A stretch of DNA of 64,000 nt from Stercorarius parasiticus (Eukaryota > Chordata > Aves > Charadriiformes > Stercorariidae): the NCBI GenBank assembly GCA_013396915.1, contig VWZL01000451.1:454902-518901 (forward strand). Reading direction: 5' to 3'. Made by a program: the position numbers and the translations under genes. Each line of letters starts with the position of its first letter. Position 1 is the stretch's first letter. The notes under the pieces are model-generated. The model did no database searches. It saw nothing but the letters and a program-made list of their open reading frames with translations, and was not told the origin of the DNA. Of the stretch, positions 48,971 through 59,026 are shown in pieces.

Positions 48971-51688
48971 GTACGCCACCCACTCCTTCTACCCTCGCTC
49001 GCCTTCCTTCCATCGCTTCGGCTTTGCTTCGTCATTTAATTAGTGTAGCTAGTCAGCAAAGATCCATTAAAAAATCATTTTTGACTACTTTTAAACATAA
49101 AGCCTGACACACAGCACCTCAGGTTTGCAATCTCAGGTTTACAGTATGGGCTCGTGTATTTTGGGGGGTTGATGCACAGATGCTTTGTGGTACTGCCGGG
49201 GTTCTTCAGCAAGTTAGAGAGAAATCCAGAGGTTGTCTGTGTTGATTTGGTCACGTAAAATTGTTTATGGGTTAAATCTTAAAAATCTTGTTGGGGGAAA
49301 AAAAAAAGCATTTTTCACTGAAAATGAAAGCGTTGCTACCTGTCGTGGGCAAAAGAGAATAATTTAAAAATGTGAAGAATATAATAAGAACTCCCAGGAC
49401 TTTGGGGTTGTCGGCATCTGTTGGTCTGCAGAGACATCACCCCATAGCTCCAGGGGAACCGTGCAGTGTCAGCGTGGGATTCTGGCAGGTGGAAATTGGG
49501 AAAAGGTGATGAATTTGAGCAAGCTCCCCCTGAGATCGCAACGAACTGGTTCCCCCGGGTGGTTTTCAATAGTTCTGTGCTTCTCCGAGCATTGCCTTGG
49601 AGCTGGAAGGTCCATAAAACCAGGTGCCAAGATTGGCAACTGACGAGAGATCATTTACTTCTCTCATTTAAGAACACGGTATCCAAGGTAACTGAATTAA
49701 ATTCATTTTCCGGACGCAGTGATATCAGCTATATGAGAGATGCTTGCTTCCACTAGCCAGCAGGGCTACTGGAATCAAGGTACCTGCTTGGCATCTGAAG
49801 GCGCTGCCTTTTACACACGGATCGATCCCCGTCTTTTTCTGCATCACTGGCAAAGGTATCTGGGACACTTCAGGCAGACGGATGCCACGTGCTGTGTGTT
49901 TATTGCAAAGCACAGGAAAGTTTGCACTAATTTTTGGATCCAGCGTATTTTTAGGATTCTTAATCCTGGTCCTAAATAGACAAGAATTTACCTGTTTTGC
50001 TGAATCAGATCCTACAAATACACTTGTTGCAGGTATTTTCATTAACATCTCTCTGCCTGTCTGTTTTGCCAAAATTTGTAAGTAGAAGGATTAAATTGAG
50101 ATGAAAATATCTCACAAAAATTTATAATAAAGGATCTTTATATTCTTGATTACAATTAAAGTATTGATCTTTGCTGTGCTGGTTGCGTACCGTTCCCTCT
50201 AACGGATCCCTAATGTCACAGGAGGTCTGTGGAACAGAATAGCGATACCTGATGTTTTTTCAGCTCCCTTCCTGAAGTCTAATTTACCTGCCAATAAAAA
50301 CGAACCCAAAATCTCTGTGGAATTCCTAATTATGGTGTCCCTGAGCTTTACCGATGGGAATTTTGCGAAGCAGAAACTAAGAGCTGAGTCCTGCTAATGG
50401 GGCTGCTTGTAAATACTCGGCATAAAGAACAGTCGGGCAGTGATCCACTGCTAGTTACACTTTCCAAATGCTTTTCATCTTAAAATGGAAGCAACGGAAA
50501 GAACGGCAATACAATGAATGTATTTTCTTGCTCTGAAGTTCAACGTTTTTATTTATTTAATAATGCAACATATAATCTCTTCCCTTGTTAATGAAAAATT
50601 TGGCAACCTTTTTGTAACCTTAGTATTACTTTCGTTGGGCAGAAGTAAACACTGACATCTCCTGGTAGACGAAAGAAATGATGTCTTTTCCCCTTAAAGA
50701 TCTCTTAATTTAGTGGGCATCCTTTTTTCCAGTTCGGAGGATGATATGAAGCAGGCACAACATATGTAAAAGAAGTGTAGGAGGTGGAAGAACTCTTTCC
50801 AGAATTAGTATGGAAACTTAGAAGTCAAACTCAATAGGCGTATACTCTGAACAAGTAATACGTAGTATTTCTTCCCCCTTTTAAGAAAAAAATAATAATG
50901 TATTTCTGCTTATTTATTAATGATTTGACTTACAAACTCTGTAGCCAGCAGACTGCATGAAAGGCTGGTGTTCACCCACAGCTGAGTCTGTCTCCCTCCT
51001 GCAGCTGAATGACAGCGTGTGCTGTGAGGGGAATACATACCTAGTGCGTTCATTAGAGGCGCCTCTTAATGGACAATACCATGAGCTCAGCAGGGTTTTT
51101 TGATGCGGATTAAAGAGCGGTCCACATCATAAAATTGTTTGGGCTAGCACAGGAATCTAGAAGGTCTTAGCACATAGCCTTCGGAAACCCAGCAGGAGTG
51201 ACTTCATGGATGTTTGAGTTGGAAAGAATCTCCAATGTGGAGGCAACGACAAGCGAGAGGGGAGTCTTAGACCATGGCTTGTGTCAACTCCTTTCTGTAA
51301 ACTACAATAGCAACAGCTGAAGATAGGCAAAATCTATCAACAGAAAGATATTCTCTAGTGATCACAGAAGTGGAAGTATTAGCATGGCACGACTTTATGC
51401 TATGATCTGGGGAACCTTTACTCCTCCTGAAGCTGCTCAGCAATTCAGGCTAAGGTCATTGATCAGAGAAGTCAATTCTATTGAAAATAGGTGAGGACCT
51501 TGGACTTTCTACTTCCATTTTTGGTATTGCAAAGTTCAGAGTTCTGCTCGGCAGCTTTCCATGTGACCTCATTGGCAATACTATGACTAATGGGTCAAGG
51601 CACTGATGTCGTGTTCTTGTTTTGATTTGTTTTTCCCCATCTCCCCAGCAAAGGAGCTCTGCTTACTTCTCTGCTCTTGTTGTTTTAG
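48971..51688 (+). other. LMO2: LMO2 intron between LIM1 and LIM2 exons
   Basis: A 2718-bp intron with GT at 48971-48972 and AG at 51687-51688 after TGCTCTTGTTGTTTT. The split codon is AG/G (Arg86), phase 2, which joins LIM1 to LIM2 in frame. It carries the downstream copy of the ~310-bp repeat (49120-49436). No other repeat or exon is recognised. Confidence 0.9.
49120..49436 (+). repeat. Unnamed direct repeat, copy B (downstream of LIM1 exon)
   Basis: Partner of 47895-48202 in the same orientation; see that entry for shared blocks. The first ATG-initiated frame of copy A is broken by TAA here, so a shared protein is unlikely. Sequence similarity ends near 49436, and neither flank beyond the repeat nor the LIM1 exon itself is duplicated. 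Confidence 0.88.
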
Positions 51689-51908
51689 GCTCTTTGGCCA
51701 AGATGGCCTCTGCGCCTCCTGTGACAAGCGAATCCGGGCTTACGAGATGACCATGCGGGTGAAGGACAAAGTGTATCACCTTGAATGCTTCAAATGTGCT
51801 GCCTGCCAGAAACATTTCTGTGTTGGGGACAGATACCTCCTCATCAACTCGGACATAGTATGTGAACAGGACATCTACGAGTGGACTAAGATAAATGGAA
51901 TGATCTAG
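51689..51908 (+). CDS. LMO2: LMO2 terminal coding exon with LIM domain 2
   Basis: The final coding exon opens with the third base of Arg86 and reads [14 protein letters not shown] to KINGMI followed by TAG (51906-51908), 72 residues plus stop. LIM2 zinc ligands are C94, C97, H116, C119, C122, C125, C144 and D147, all present. Together with the LIM1 exon it gives residues 15-158. With a 14-residue first exon the protein is 158 residues, the usual LMO2 length. LIM2 and the inter-LIM linker contact the LIM-interaction region of LDB1. The open frame extends 5' into the intron (51606), but the acceptor and homology place the exon start at 51689. Confidence 0.98.
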
Positions 51909-52695
51909 CGAGGACACGCCTCCGTAGTCTATAAAAGACATCTCACGGGCGACACCGATGCATAGCTGCAGTGAGGAGATCATCACTTGAGCTATGGGCT
52001 TTGTCTAAAATGGGGGGAAAATACCACGGAGTCGGCCCTTTGCAGGCAGTGCTGCATAGAATCTGAACTACATATGGGTGCAGAAGGGAGAGCGAAGCAA
52101 TAGTAGATAGACAGACTTCTGTTAACAAAGGCGTATGGACAATAACTGACATCAGCCATGTAGGTGAGAGCTCGGGAGCAAACACAACGCCGTAACGAAT
52201 CCTCCTAACGGGAAAAAAAGAGTAGGGACCTCTGTAAAGAGATGTTATGACTTTGTCACCTGCAGACTAGGATTGTGCAATTGAATTTTCTTCTCGTCTT
52301 GTTTTAGTTACTGAGTTTAGACGACAGCTCCTAATGTAGACACGAGGAAGAACACTGGCAGAAAAGGGCCATCACTTCGGTGGTCATTCTATACGGCCTT
52401 ACAGAGAGAAAGCGGGAAGAGGGTGGGGGTTATTTTTGCATGGATTTTTTTTTTTTCTTTGAGAATGAACAGTTCATCCTCTTGTCCCAAACTCTTCTTT
52501 AAAAAAAAAATCCTGCTGAACAGTTGTTTTCAGGCACTGCTGTTTCAAGATGAGATGTTCCACAGATCATTTCTATACAAATATAAATCTAAAGAGTTGT
52601 TCAACTATTTTATTAACTTAGATTATATCGATAAAATATTTGTTGTGTGTAGTATGACTCTGCAGCTTTAATAAAAATAGCAGAAGATTTGAGTG
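51909..52695 (+). other. LMO2: LMO2 3' untranslated region
   Basis: It runs from the TAG to about 20 bases past the AATAAA at 52670. It is AT-rich toward the end, with a T run at 52446-52455 and an A run at 52501-52510. The exact cleavage site is not visible from sequence. The short open frames inside are not coding. Alternative poly(A) sites further on cannot be excluded. Confidence 0.75.
52670..52675 (+). promoter_or_regulatory. LMO2: LMO2 poly(A) signal
   Basis: Canonical AATAAA about 760 bases after the stop codon. A GT-rich GAGTGTTGTTATTTC and a T run (52710-52721) follow within about 50 bases, the expected downstream element. Confidence 0.8.
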
Positions 52696-52699
52696 TTGT

Positions 52700-53330
52700 T
52701 ATTTCTTTTTTTTTTTTTTAAATTGGGCTGGATTTTTTGTTTGTATTTTTTATTTTATTTTTTGTAGCGGGGCTTCTACACTCTGTCTAGGGCCGATGTC
52801 TGCTGGTTGTGTTTCAAAGCAGTAGTGTGAGAACCCTGAGGTCGCAGTAAGCCTTGTAGAGTTCATGCTAAGGAGAAATTAGATAGTGTTGTGTGACACT
52901 GAAGCTCTTTGGTGTTTATGAGGATGTTTTGAGGCTGGTGGCCCACAGAGAAATACATTTGGGTGTTACTTCACAGCAAAGACGGAGCCTATCTGATCTC
53001 AGACAAGATCATGTAGGATTAGGGTGTCCTAGAAAAGTAGCTCATCCTGATTTTGCTCTGGATAATTGAATCCAGCTTAATATCACTAGAGCAAATCAAT
53101 AGTTGCTCATATTTAGAAAGAATTAAGTTCAGAGCCTTTCCAGCAAAGACTGTTGTCATTTGCTTCTTAAGCAAAAGGAAGTTCCTTAGCGTTGCAGAAT
53201 TACTAAGAACATGAGAAGCACACCTGGTCAGGCAAAAGTGGACATTTGGTATCTTACTCTCACAGAGATAAGTAGTGGGGGCTCAGGCAAGCAGGGAGTG
53301 ACCTCCGCATGAGGCCTTTCCGGCTTGCAG
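52700..53330. other. Immediate downstream flank of LMO2
   Basis: Begins with T-rich sequence, including TTTTTATTTTATTTTTTG-like runs to 52765, then plain non-coding DNA up to a CR1 copy. Nothing else recognised. Confidence 0.6.
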
Positions 53331-54003
53331 GAATCATAGAATCATAGGGTTAGAAGGGGCCTCTGGAGATCACCCAGTCCAACCCCCTGCCAGAGCAGGG
53401 TCACCCAGAGCAGGTGGCACAGGAACGCGTCCAGGCAGGTTGGAATGTCTCCAGAGACAGAGACTCCACCACCTCTCTGGGCAGCCTGTGCCAGGGCTCT
53501 GCCACCCTCAGGATAAAGAAGTTTCTCCTCATGTTTAGATGAAACTTCCTATGGTCAAGTTTGTGCCTGTTACCTCTTGTCCTGTCGCTGGGCACCACTG
53601 CAAAGAGCCTGGCCCCATCCTCCTGACACCCACCCTTCCAGTATTTATAAGTGTTGATAAGGTCCCCCCTCAGCCGTCTTTTTTCCAGACTGAAGAGACC
53701 CAAATCCCTCGGCCTTTCCTCATAAGAGAGACGTTCCAGTCCCCTCAGCATCTTGGTAGCCCTTTGCTGCACCCACTCCAGCAGTTCCCTGTCTTTCTTG
53801 AGCCGGGGAGCCCAGAACTGGACACAGAACTCCAGGTGCGACCTCCCCAGGGCAGAGCAGAGGGGGAGGATGACCTCCCTCCACCTGCTGGCCACACTCT
53901 TCTTGATGCCCCCCAGGATGCCATTGGCCTTCTTGGCCACGAGGGCACATTGCTGGCTCATGGGCATCCTGTTGTCCACCAGGACTCCCAGGTCTCTTTC
54001 CAG
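53331..54003 (-). mobile_element. CR1 LINE, 5'-truncated, 673 bp
   Basis: On minus it carries the C-terminal part of the CR1 reverse-transcriptase ORF and the 3' terminus. On plus it begins GAATCATAGAATCATAGGG, then GGGGCCTCTGGAGATCACCC and CAACCCCCTGCCAGAGCAGGG. It is the longest and best-preserved CR1 here, lying about 650 bp beyond the LMO2 poly(A) signal. No target-site duplication is obvious, which is normal for CR1. Confidence 0.95.
53401..53979 (-). pseudogene. CR1 ORF2 C-terminal fragment, open but frameshifted near its end
   Basis: A 192-codon open frame on minus covers the C-terminal region after the reverse-transcriptase catalytic core. Family motifs include [65 protein letters not shown] and SLETFQ. 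After SLETFQ (around 53440 in plus coordinates) the frame becomes [11 protein letters not shown] one-base shift restores the family-like [11 protein letters not shown], so a single-base deletion is likely there. The catalytic domain and endonuclease are missing because of 5' truncation, so no active protein is made. Confidence 0.85.
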
Positions 54004-55187
54004 CTTCCAGCATCAAATAAGCTTTGTGTGAACTTGCCTTCAGACCCCTCTACCTAACACCGACCCACAGACCCATTCACCATGAGTTTGCCTCGTCCCT
54101 TTTTTTGGCTGTTTGGCCTCCATAAAGTCCCAAAGCAATGATTTTTACAGTTTAATTCTGTGCTGTGTTTATTTCAAAACCTGTTGCCTGGTAACTTCGT
54201 TGGTTGACCACCATATTGTGTGAGATAATGAACAGTCATTTCCAATCACATTTTTTTCACTCTTCTTGACTTTAAAGACCTATATCATATTCCCTCCAAC
54301 TTATTTTTTTCTCAGATGAATAGTCTAAGATCCTTCTTACATGAAAGCTGTTTCATGCCTCTGATAATCTCTGCTTCTCATCTCTGTATGTTTTCTGGTT
54401 CTACGTTATCATTTTCCAGGCTGTCACTAGAACTGCACATTGCGTTCAAACGTACTAAAAAATAAAGCTCATAACACAGCTGAACAAGTCTGACAGTCCA
54501 CTCGGAAGACAGTTGGCATGTCTATTCACCCCAGCAGCACTAACGTGTAAGGAATAGCACCTAAGCATATGGATATCTATTTGTCTGATCGTTTGCAATA
54601 AACTTGCCACCTAAGGGATCTCTCATCCAAGTGGCGGGACTGACCAAGGACAACATCTTGCATTTTACAATGGATATTCTGAGAGCTCTTTTTTCTTTTC
54701 TTGCTTTTGTTGTCACAGCTAGCGTTGGGGACAAAACCTTTAAGTCTTACTACCGGTGAAATTGGAAACTATACATAATGAGATCATGCTTGAAAAGACT
54801 AGTTGGAGGGCTCTGTGATTTAGCTCTTCTCAAGTGATATGCTGACCTCTGGAGGCCATAGGCAGCTGTTATAATTTTAATTCTTAGCCTAAAACGTATC
54901 CCTGCCAGCACAGGCAAGAAAGCTATGGAACCAAGGAAACTACCTATCATCTCTCTTCACCCTCAGCGGCTCCTGGCAAATATTCTATCCAGCTAGAGAT
55001 GAAGTCTCATTATCCCTGTTAGTTTACACAGCTTGGTGGATGTAACCAGGACACTAACGCAGGGTGGAGGTGGACAATCGTTCTTCAGGTCAGTGCCTGG
55101 GAGCACACACACACAGTGAGCACCATCAGACAAGGCAGTACCAACAGCTTCGTGGCAGATACCTTTAAAGCTTCCCAGGTCACCATG
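54004..55187. other. Spacer between two inverted CR1 copies
   Basis: About 1.2 kb of non-coding DNA with an ACACACAC run at 55106-55115. No gene recognised. Confidence 0.6.
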
Positions 55188-55729
55188 CACTGGTGAGGCC
55201 CCACCTCGCGTGCTGTGTCCAGTTTTGGGCCCCTCACCACAAAAAAGACATTGAGGTGCTGGAGCGGGTCCAGAGAAGGGCAACGGAGCTGGTGAGGGGT
55301 CTGGAGAATAAGTCTTATGAGGAGCGGCTGAGGGAGCTGGGGGTGTTCAGCCTGGAGAAAAGGAGGCTGAGGGGAGACCTTCTCGCTCTCTACAACTCCC
55401 TGAAAGGAGGGTGTAGCCAGGGGGGGTCGGTCTCTTCTCCTGAGTGACAAGAGATAGGACAAGAGGAAATGGCCTCAAGTTGCGCCAGGGGAGGTTTAGG
55501 ATGGATATTAGGAAAAATTTCTTCACAGAAAGGGTTATCAAGCATTGGAAGAGGCTGCCCAGGGAAGTGGTTGAGGCACCATCCCTGGAGGGATTTAAAA
55601 GACGGGTGGGCACAGTGCTTAGAGATATGGTTTAGTGAAGGTTTTTGTCAGAGTTAGGTTGATGGTTGGTCTAGATGATCTGAAAGGTCCCTTCCAACCT
55701 AGGCGATTCTATGATTCTGTGATTCTATG
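55188..55729 (+). mobile_element. CR1 LINE, 5'-truncated, about 540 bp
   Basis: Plus strand. The ORF2 C-terminal remnant is in two frames: 55193-55447 ([35 protein letters not shown]) and from about 55444 ([37 protein letters not shown]). The frameshift lies near the G run at 55422-55427. The 3' end GGTCTAGATGATCTG, AAAGGTCCCTTCCAACCTA and the GATTCTATGATTCTGTGATTC tail are intact. It is oriented opposite to the copy at 53331-54003. Confidence 0.95.
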
Positions 55730-56489
55730 TCATTGCCATGTCCTTCTCAGAGCCCCTCTTCTTTCCTCCTCTCTCCTTTCCCTGAAAAAATATACCTCGA
55801 TAGCACTATTGTACGAGCAGGACAGAGGAGCACTTAACGGCTTTGTGAACACCAACTAGTTCATGGCAAGATATTTTTGCAGATGATGTCAATCAGCTGT
55901 AAAAGCGTGACTCTCTGTAGTCACACACTGATGATGGAGACAAACAGGTATCAAAGGGAGCGTTGTACACTGGGGAGACTGGGACTCCGCTCCATCCCAC
56001 GGCGCTGCCAGCCGAAGGGTGTCCGAATGTGTTTCAGATGACCGGTAACCATCTGCTGAGAGTCCCGACCCCACGAGGGGAAGGGGGAGATAAAATGAGC
56101 TTCCCTTTGTCAAAGTAAGCCGCGATTTTGACTTTTCAGAATCGCTATGAAGAGGCTGTGAGCTGCAGCCTGATCTCCCGCAGCGTGATGGTGTAACTGG
56201 CTGTAAAACAGCCGCAGTCACAGAGTTACACCAGCATAACGATAGCATCGATGCGGTCAGGATCAACGGGTGTCATGACAGGTAAGAGCTTGGACACTTG
56301 TTCCCTAAACTCTTTCCAGTGTAATTTTTAAGCTTACTCAGGCGTGCTGCAGAGATGATTTCCACGATTCCACCTCAGAAAGAGGTTTGGCTGAAAATTT
56401 AGAGTAAGGGGCCTCGTTAACATCTGGGTTGAGATTAGGTAAGAGTGGCAATAGTTCAGAGAGGCTCTGTGGTTTTGCGCTAATAAAAG

Positions 56490-56622
56490 CAAGATCCATG
56501 TTTTGTTCCCACCTCAGAAAGTATTTCCTGTGTGACTTTCGGCAAGGTAGTTAAATACTCTGCTTCTCAGTTGCCCGCCTGTAAAATGGAGATATTATCA
56601 CTTACTCTGTAAAATATCACTT
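56490..56622 (-). mobile_element. MIR SINE relic
   Basis: On plus it reads TGTTCCCACCTC, CCTGTGTGACTTTCGGCAAG, TAGTTAAATACTCTGCTTCT, CAGTTGCCCGCCTGTAAAAT and GGAGATATTATCACTTACTC. This is a close parallel to the reverse MIR core: ctgtgtgaccttgggcaagt, cacttaacctctctgtgcctcagtttcctcatctgtaaaatg, gggataataa. It is the best MIR match in the window. Confidence 0.75.
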
Positions 56623-58342
56623 ATTCTGTAAAATTTTTTAGACTTCCTGAAGGAAATACACTAATTTTTTTGGGTAAGGTACCATTTCCACAGGAAAACG
56701 CATTTTAAAACGTAAATGAATAGATTTGTAAAGGAAGGATGCTGCAGGGTCCACAGTGGGTATTCTTATTTTCTTATAAGACCATCAGTTTCATCTAGTT
56801 TATGTAACTTCAGAAAGCGTTTAAACTGAACTGGAAAATGACGACTTGTGCCAGAAGAAGAGCCTCTACCTGTATAATTACACCGGTCTGTCGGTGGACT
56901 TTTCCCCGCCAGATTCCTAACTCTTGCTCTCCGGATCCAGGAGGAGAGAGAGCAGATTTCTCTTGGAATTGAGCGTAACCAACGTTTCCCCTCCATCCTC
57001 ATCTCAAGTATGTTCCTTACAGTAAGGACTCTCTCCTGAAATAACAAGAAAATAAAATGTTTCAAAACCAACAGCGAAAATAAAAGCAAAGATGATTTAA
57101 AGGCGTAGGCGAAAAGCACAATAATCTGATTATGACTTCATCAGCCGATATTCAAATGCATTGTCCTTTATGTGTTTTCAATATCAGCAGTATTTTAAAA
57201 GGCATATCATCCTTCAAGATTTCCCTTCTTTGTCCCCATTATTCAATGTCATGGTAGGAAGATGAGAGCATTACCATCGATATCACTTTTTTAATTCCAT
57301 GCCCTTGAATAAAGGCAATAAGAACCCCGCACAATAGAGTTTTCAGTGGAGAGAGTAAATGGGAATCGGTTGTTAATTCAATACAGGATAGAGAAGCTGT
57401 CTCTCCCATCTCTTTTTCTCAAGGTAATACTGTGCCTCCAATTGTCATTATACCCAAGAATCGAATTATTTGAATTCTGGACACATCAGCACAAAACCGA
57501 AGACTCCCTGCCAATTCCGTAGCCTGCTTGGAAGAGAACATCAGAGAGCATCACTCATTTATACGACTGCCAGCCCGAGACTGTAAATGCAGAAAACAAG
57601 GAGGCCTCAGGTGCTGCACTTTAACACGTCTTTCTGCTCCTGCATCGCCCCCCCTCACCCTCCCATCACACACGAGGTAACATTTTATCTCTGAAAGGCA
57701 AAGCTTTCAAGCATCTGCCGGGGCGAGCATAGACTCCGTATGGCCTGAATGCGAATGGAAAATGAGACTGTTAAGTATATTAATTGATAAGAGCGACTTG
57801 CGACTTTGAAGGAGATTCACGACACTTGGAAAAATAATCTATAAAGATTGTTGTTGGTCTAAAAAGACAGTGCAGCATCAGCTTATTTGACTTGCAGCAG
57901 GTTCATCTCTTTTATAGAGCATACTGCACTGCAGGCAAAGGAATTTTAATGGACACCGGAAAAAAATGATCTACTCCTCTGTCCCATGACAAAAAAGAAA
58001 CCATAAAAAGACATAGAACAGAGAGACTGAGATACGGTATCGGAAAACATTTAAGGAACTATAATTAAATTAAGATTCAGAAGTCTGTCAATGAGATTAA
58101 GATTAAACGGGCAGAAAGTTGAACCTTGTTTGAAGCAACTTGTTCCCTCCTGCTGGGGGTTGTTTCATACCAGGCTAATGAGAAGGCACATCTCTCAGAG
58201 GTTCCTAATAAACCAGCACATCTCTGATGGTTAATTAATACACGCCTTTTGCAGGAGTATGCCGTGTTCCGTCTAATGCTTTTCAAGTGCCTTGCAAGCA
58301 TTAATTCAATAATGTGTTACTCTCTTTTTTAAGCCCCGCTCC

Positions 58343-58465
58343 ATAGGTGGGGAAACTGAGGAGCAAAATGAACACGACCGGCTTAAAAATTACCCAGTAA
58401 CTTGGCCGAACTTCCGCGGGAGCAGAAGTTAGATCTCTTGGCTTGAGTGTGACCATTCAACCACC
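58343..58465 (+). mobile_element. MIR SINE relic
   Basis: CCATAGGTGGGGAAACTGAG, GAGCAAAATGAACACGACCG, TTACCCAGTAACTTGG, GGGAGCAGAAGTTAGATCTC and GACCATTCAACCACC follow the MIR 3' half in order, down to the terminal ccac block. Diverged but collinear. Confidence 0.65.
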
Positions 58466-58875
58466 CGCTGTTTGGCCACTGCTGAGGAAGCAGGTACGGT
58501 CCCGCATGGCCTGACCTGTCCGACAGTGGGGGTCTCAAATACACTGGGAGAGCAGTCTCAAATAGCGTTTTATACGGATACTTTCTATGAATTATGCCTG
58601 ACGGTGATATACATCCCCTCCTGCATGACAGGCAATCCGGTATATAAAGCTCAACTCCGTTTGCGGAGTCAGGAGTTAAGAGCCTGTGGGGACATTTGGG
58701 CATGGATGGTAAAAACCCATGAACTTGGGCTAAAATACATGCATTTGATGACAACTATGGCTTATTCTTCAAATACAGAGAGCGACCCACCATTTCACTC
58801 TCTGTAGCAATATGCAAGCGATACCTGAAACCCCCTTAAGCCCCCTTATCTTTTGGGTTGGCCAACAGCAAAGGG

Positions 58876-59026
58876 ATCACAGAGCCATAGAATGGTTCGG
58901 GTTGGAAGGGACCTTAAAGATCATCCAGTTCCACCCCCTGCCCTGGGCAGGGACACCTCCCACTAGACCAGGTTGCTCCAAGCCCCGTCCAACCTGGCCT
59001 TGAACACCTCCAGGGACAGGATGGTG
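58876..59026 (-). mobile_element. CR1 LINE 3' end fragment
   Basis: On plus it reads CACAGAGCCATAGAATGG, GGTTGGAAGGGACCTTAAAG, ATCATCCAGTTCCACCCCCT, GGGCAGGGACACCTCCCACT, AGACCAGGTTGCTCCAAGCC and CTTGAACACCTCCAGGGA. This is the reverse complement of the CR1 3' end, about 150 bp and well preserved. Confidence 0.95.

Larger units (their letters stand above)
55730..58875. other. Intergenic downstream of LMO2, two MIR relics, no gene seen
   Basis: Non-coding. It contains MIR-like relics at 56490-56622 (minus) and 58343-58465 (plus) and a local duplication of a TCACTTA(C/T)TCTGTAAAAT unit near 56597-56635. It also holds TTGATAAGAGC at about 57785. Open frames such as 58472-58807 show no known similarity. 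Confidence 0.5.

Noticed and set aside
48699..49043. LMO2 reading frame extended at both ends of the LIM1 exon
   Set aside because: Residues before EPVDEV and after DYLR lie beyond clear splice sites (CAG at 48752-48754, GT at 48971) and do not match LMO2. They are intron translation.
53539..54057. 172-codon plus frame at 53539-54057
   Set aside because: It is antisense to the CR1 ORF2 fragment and reflects its codon composition.
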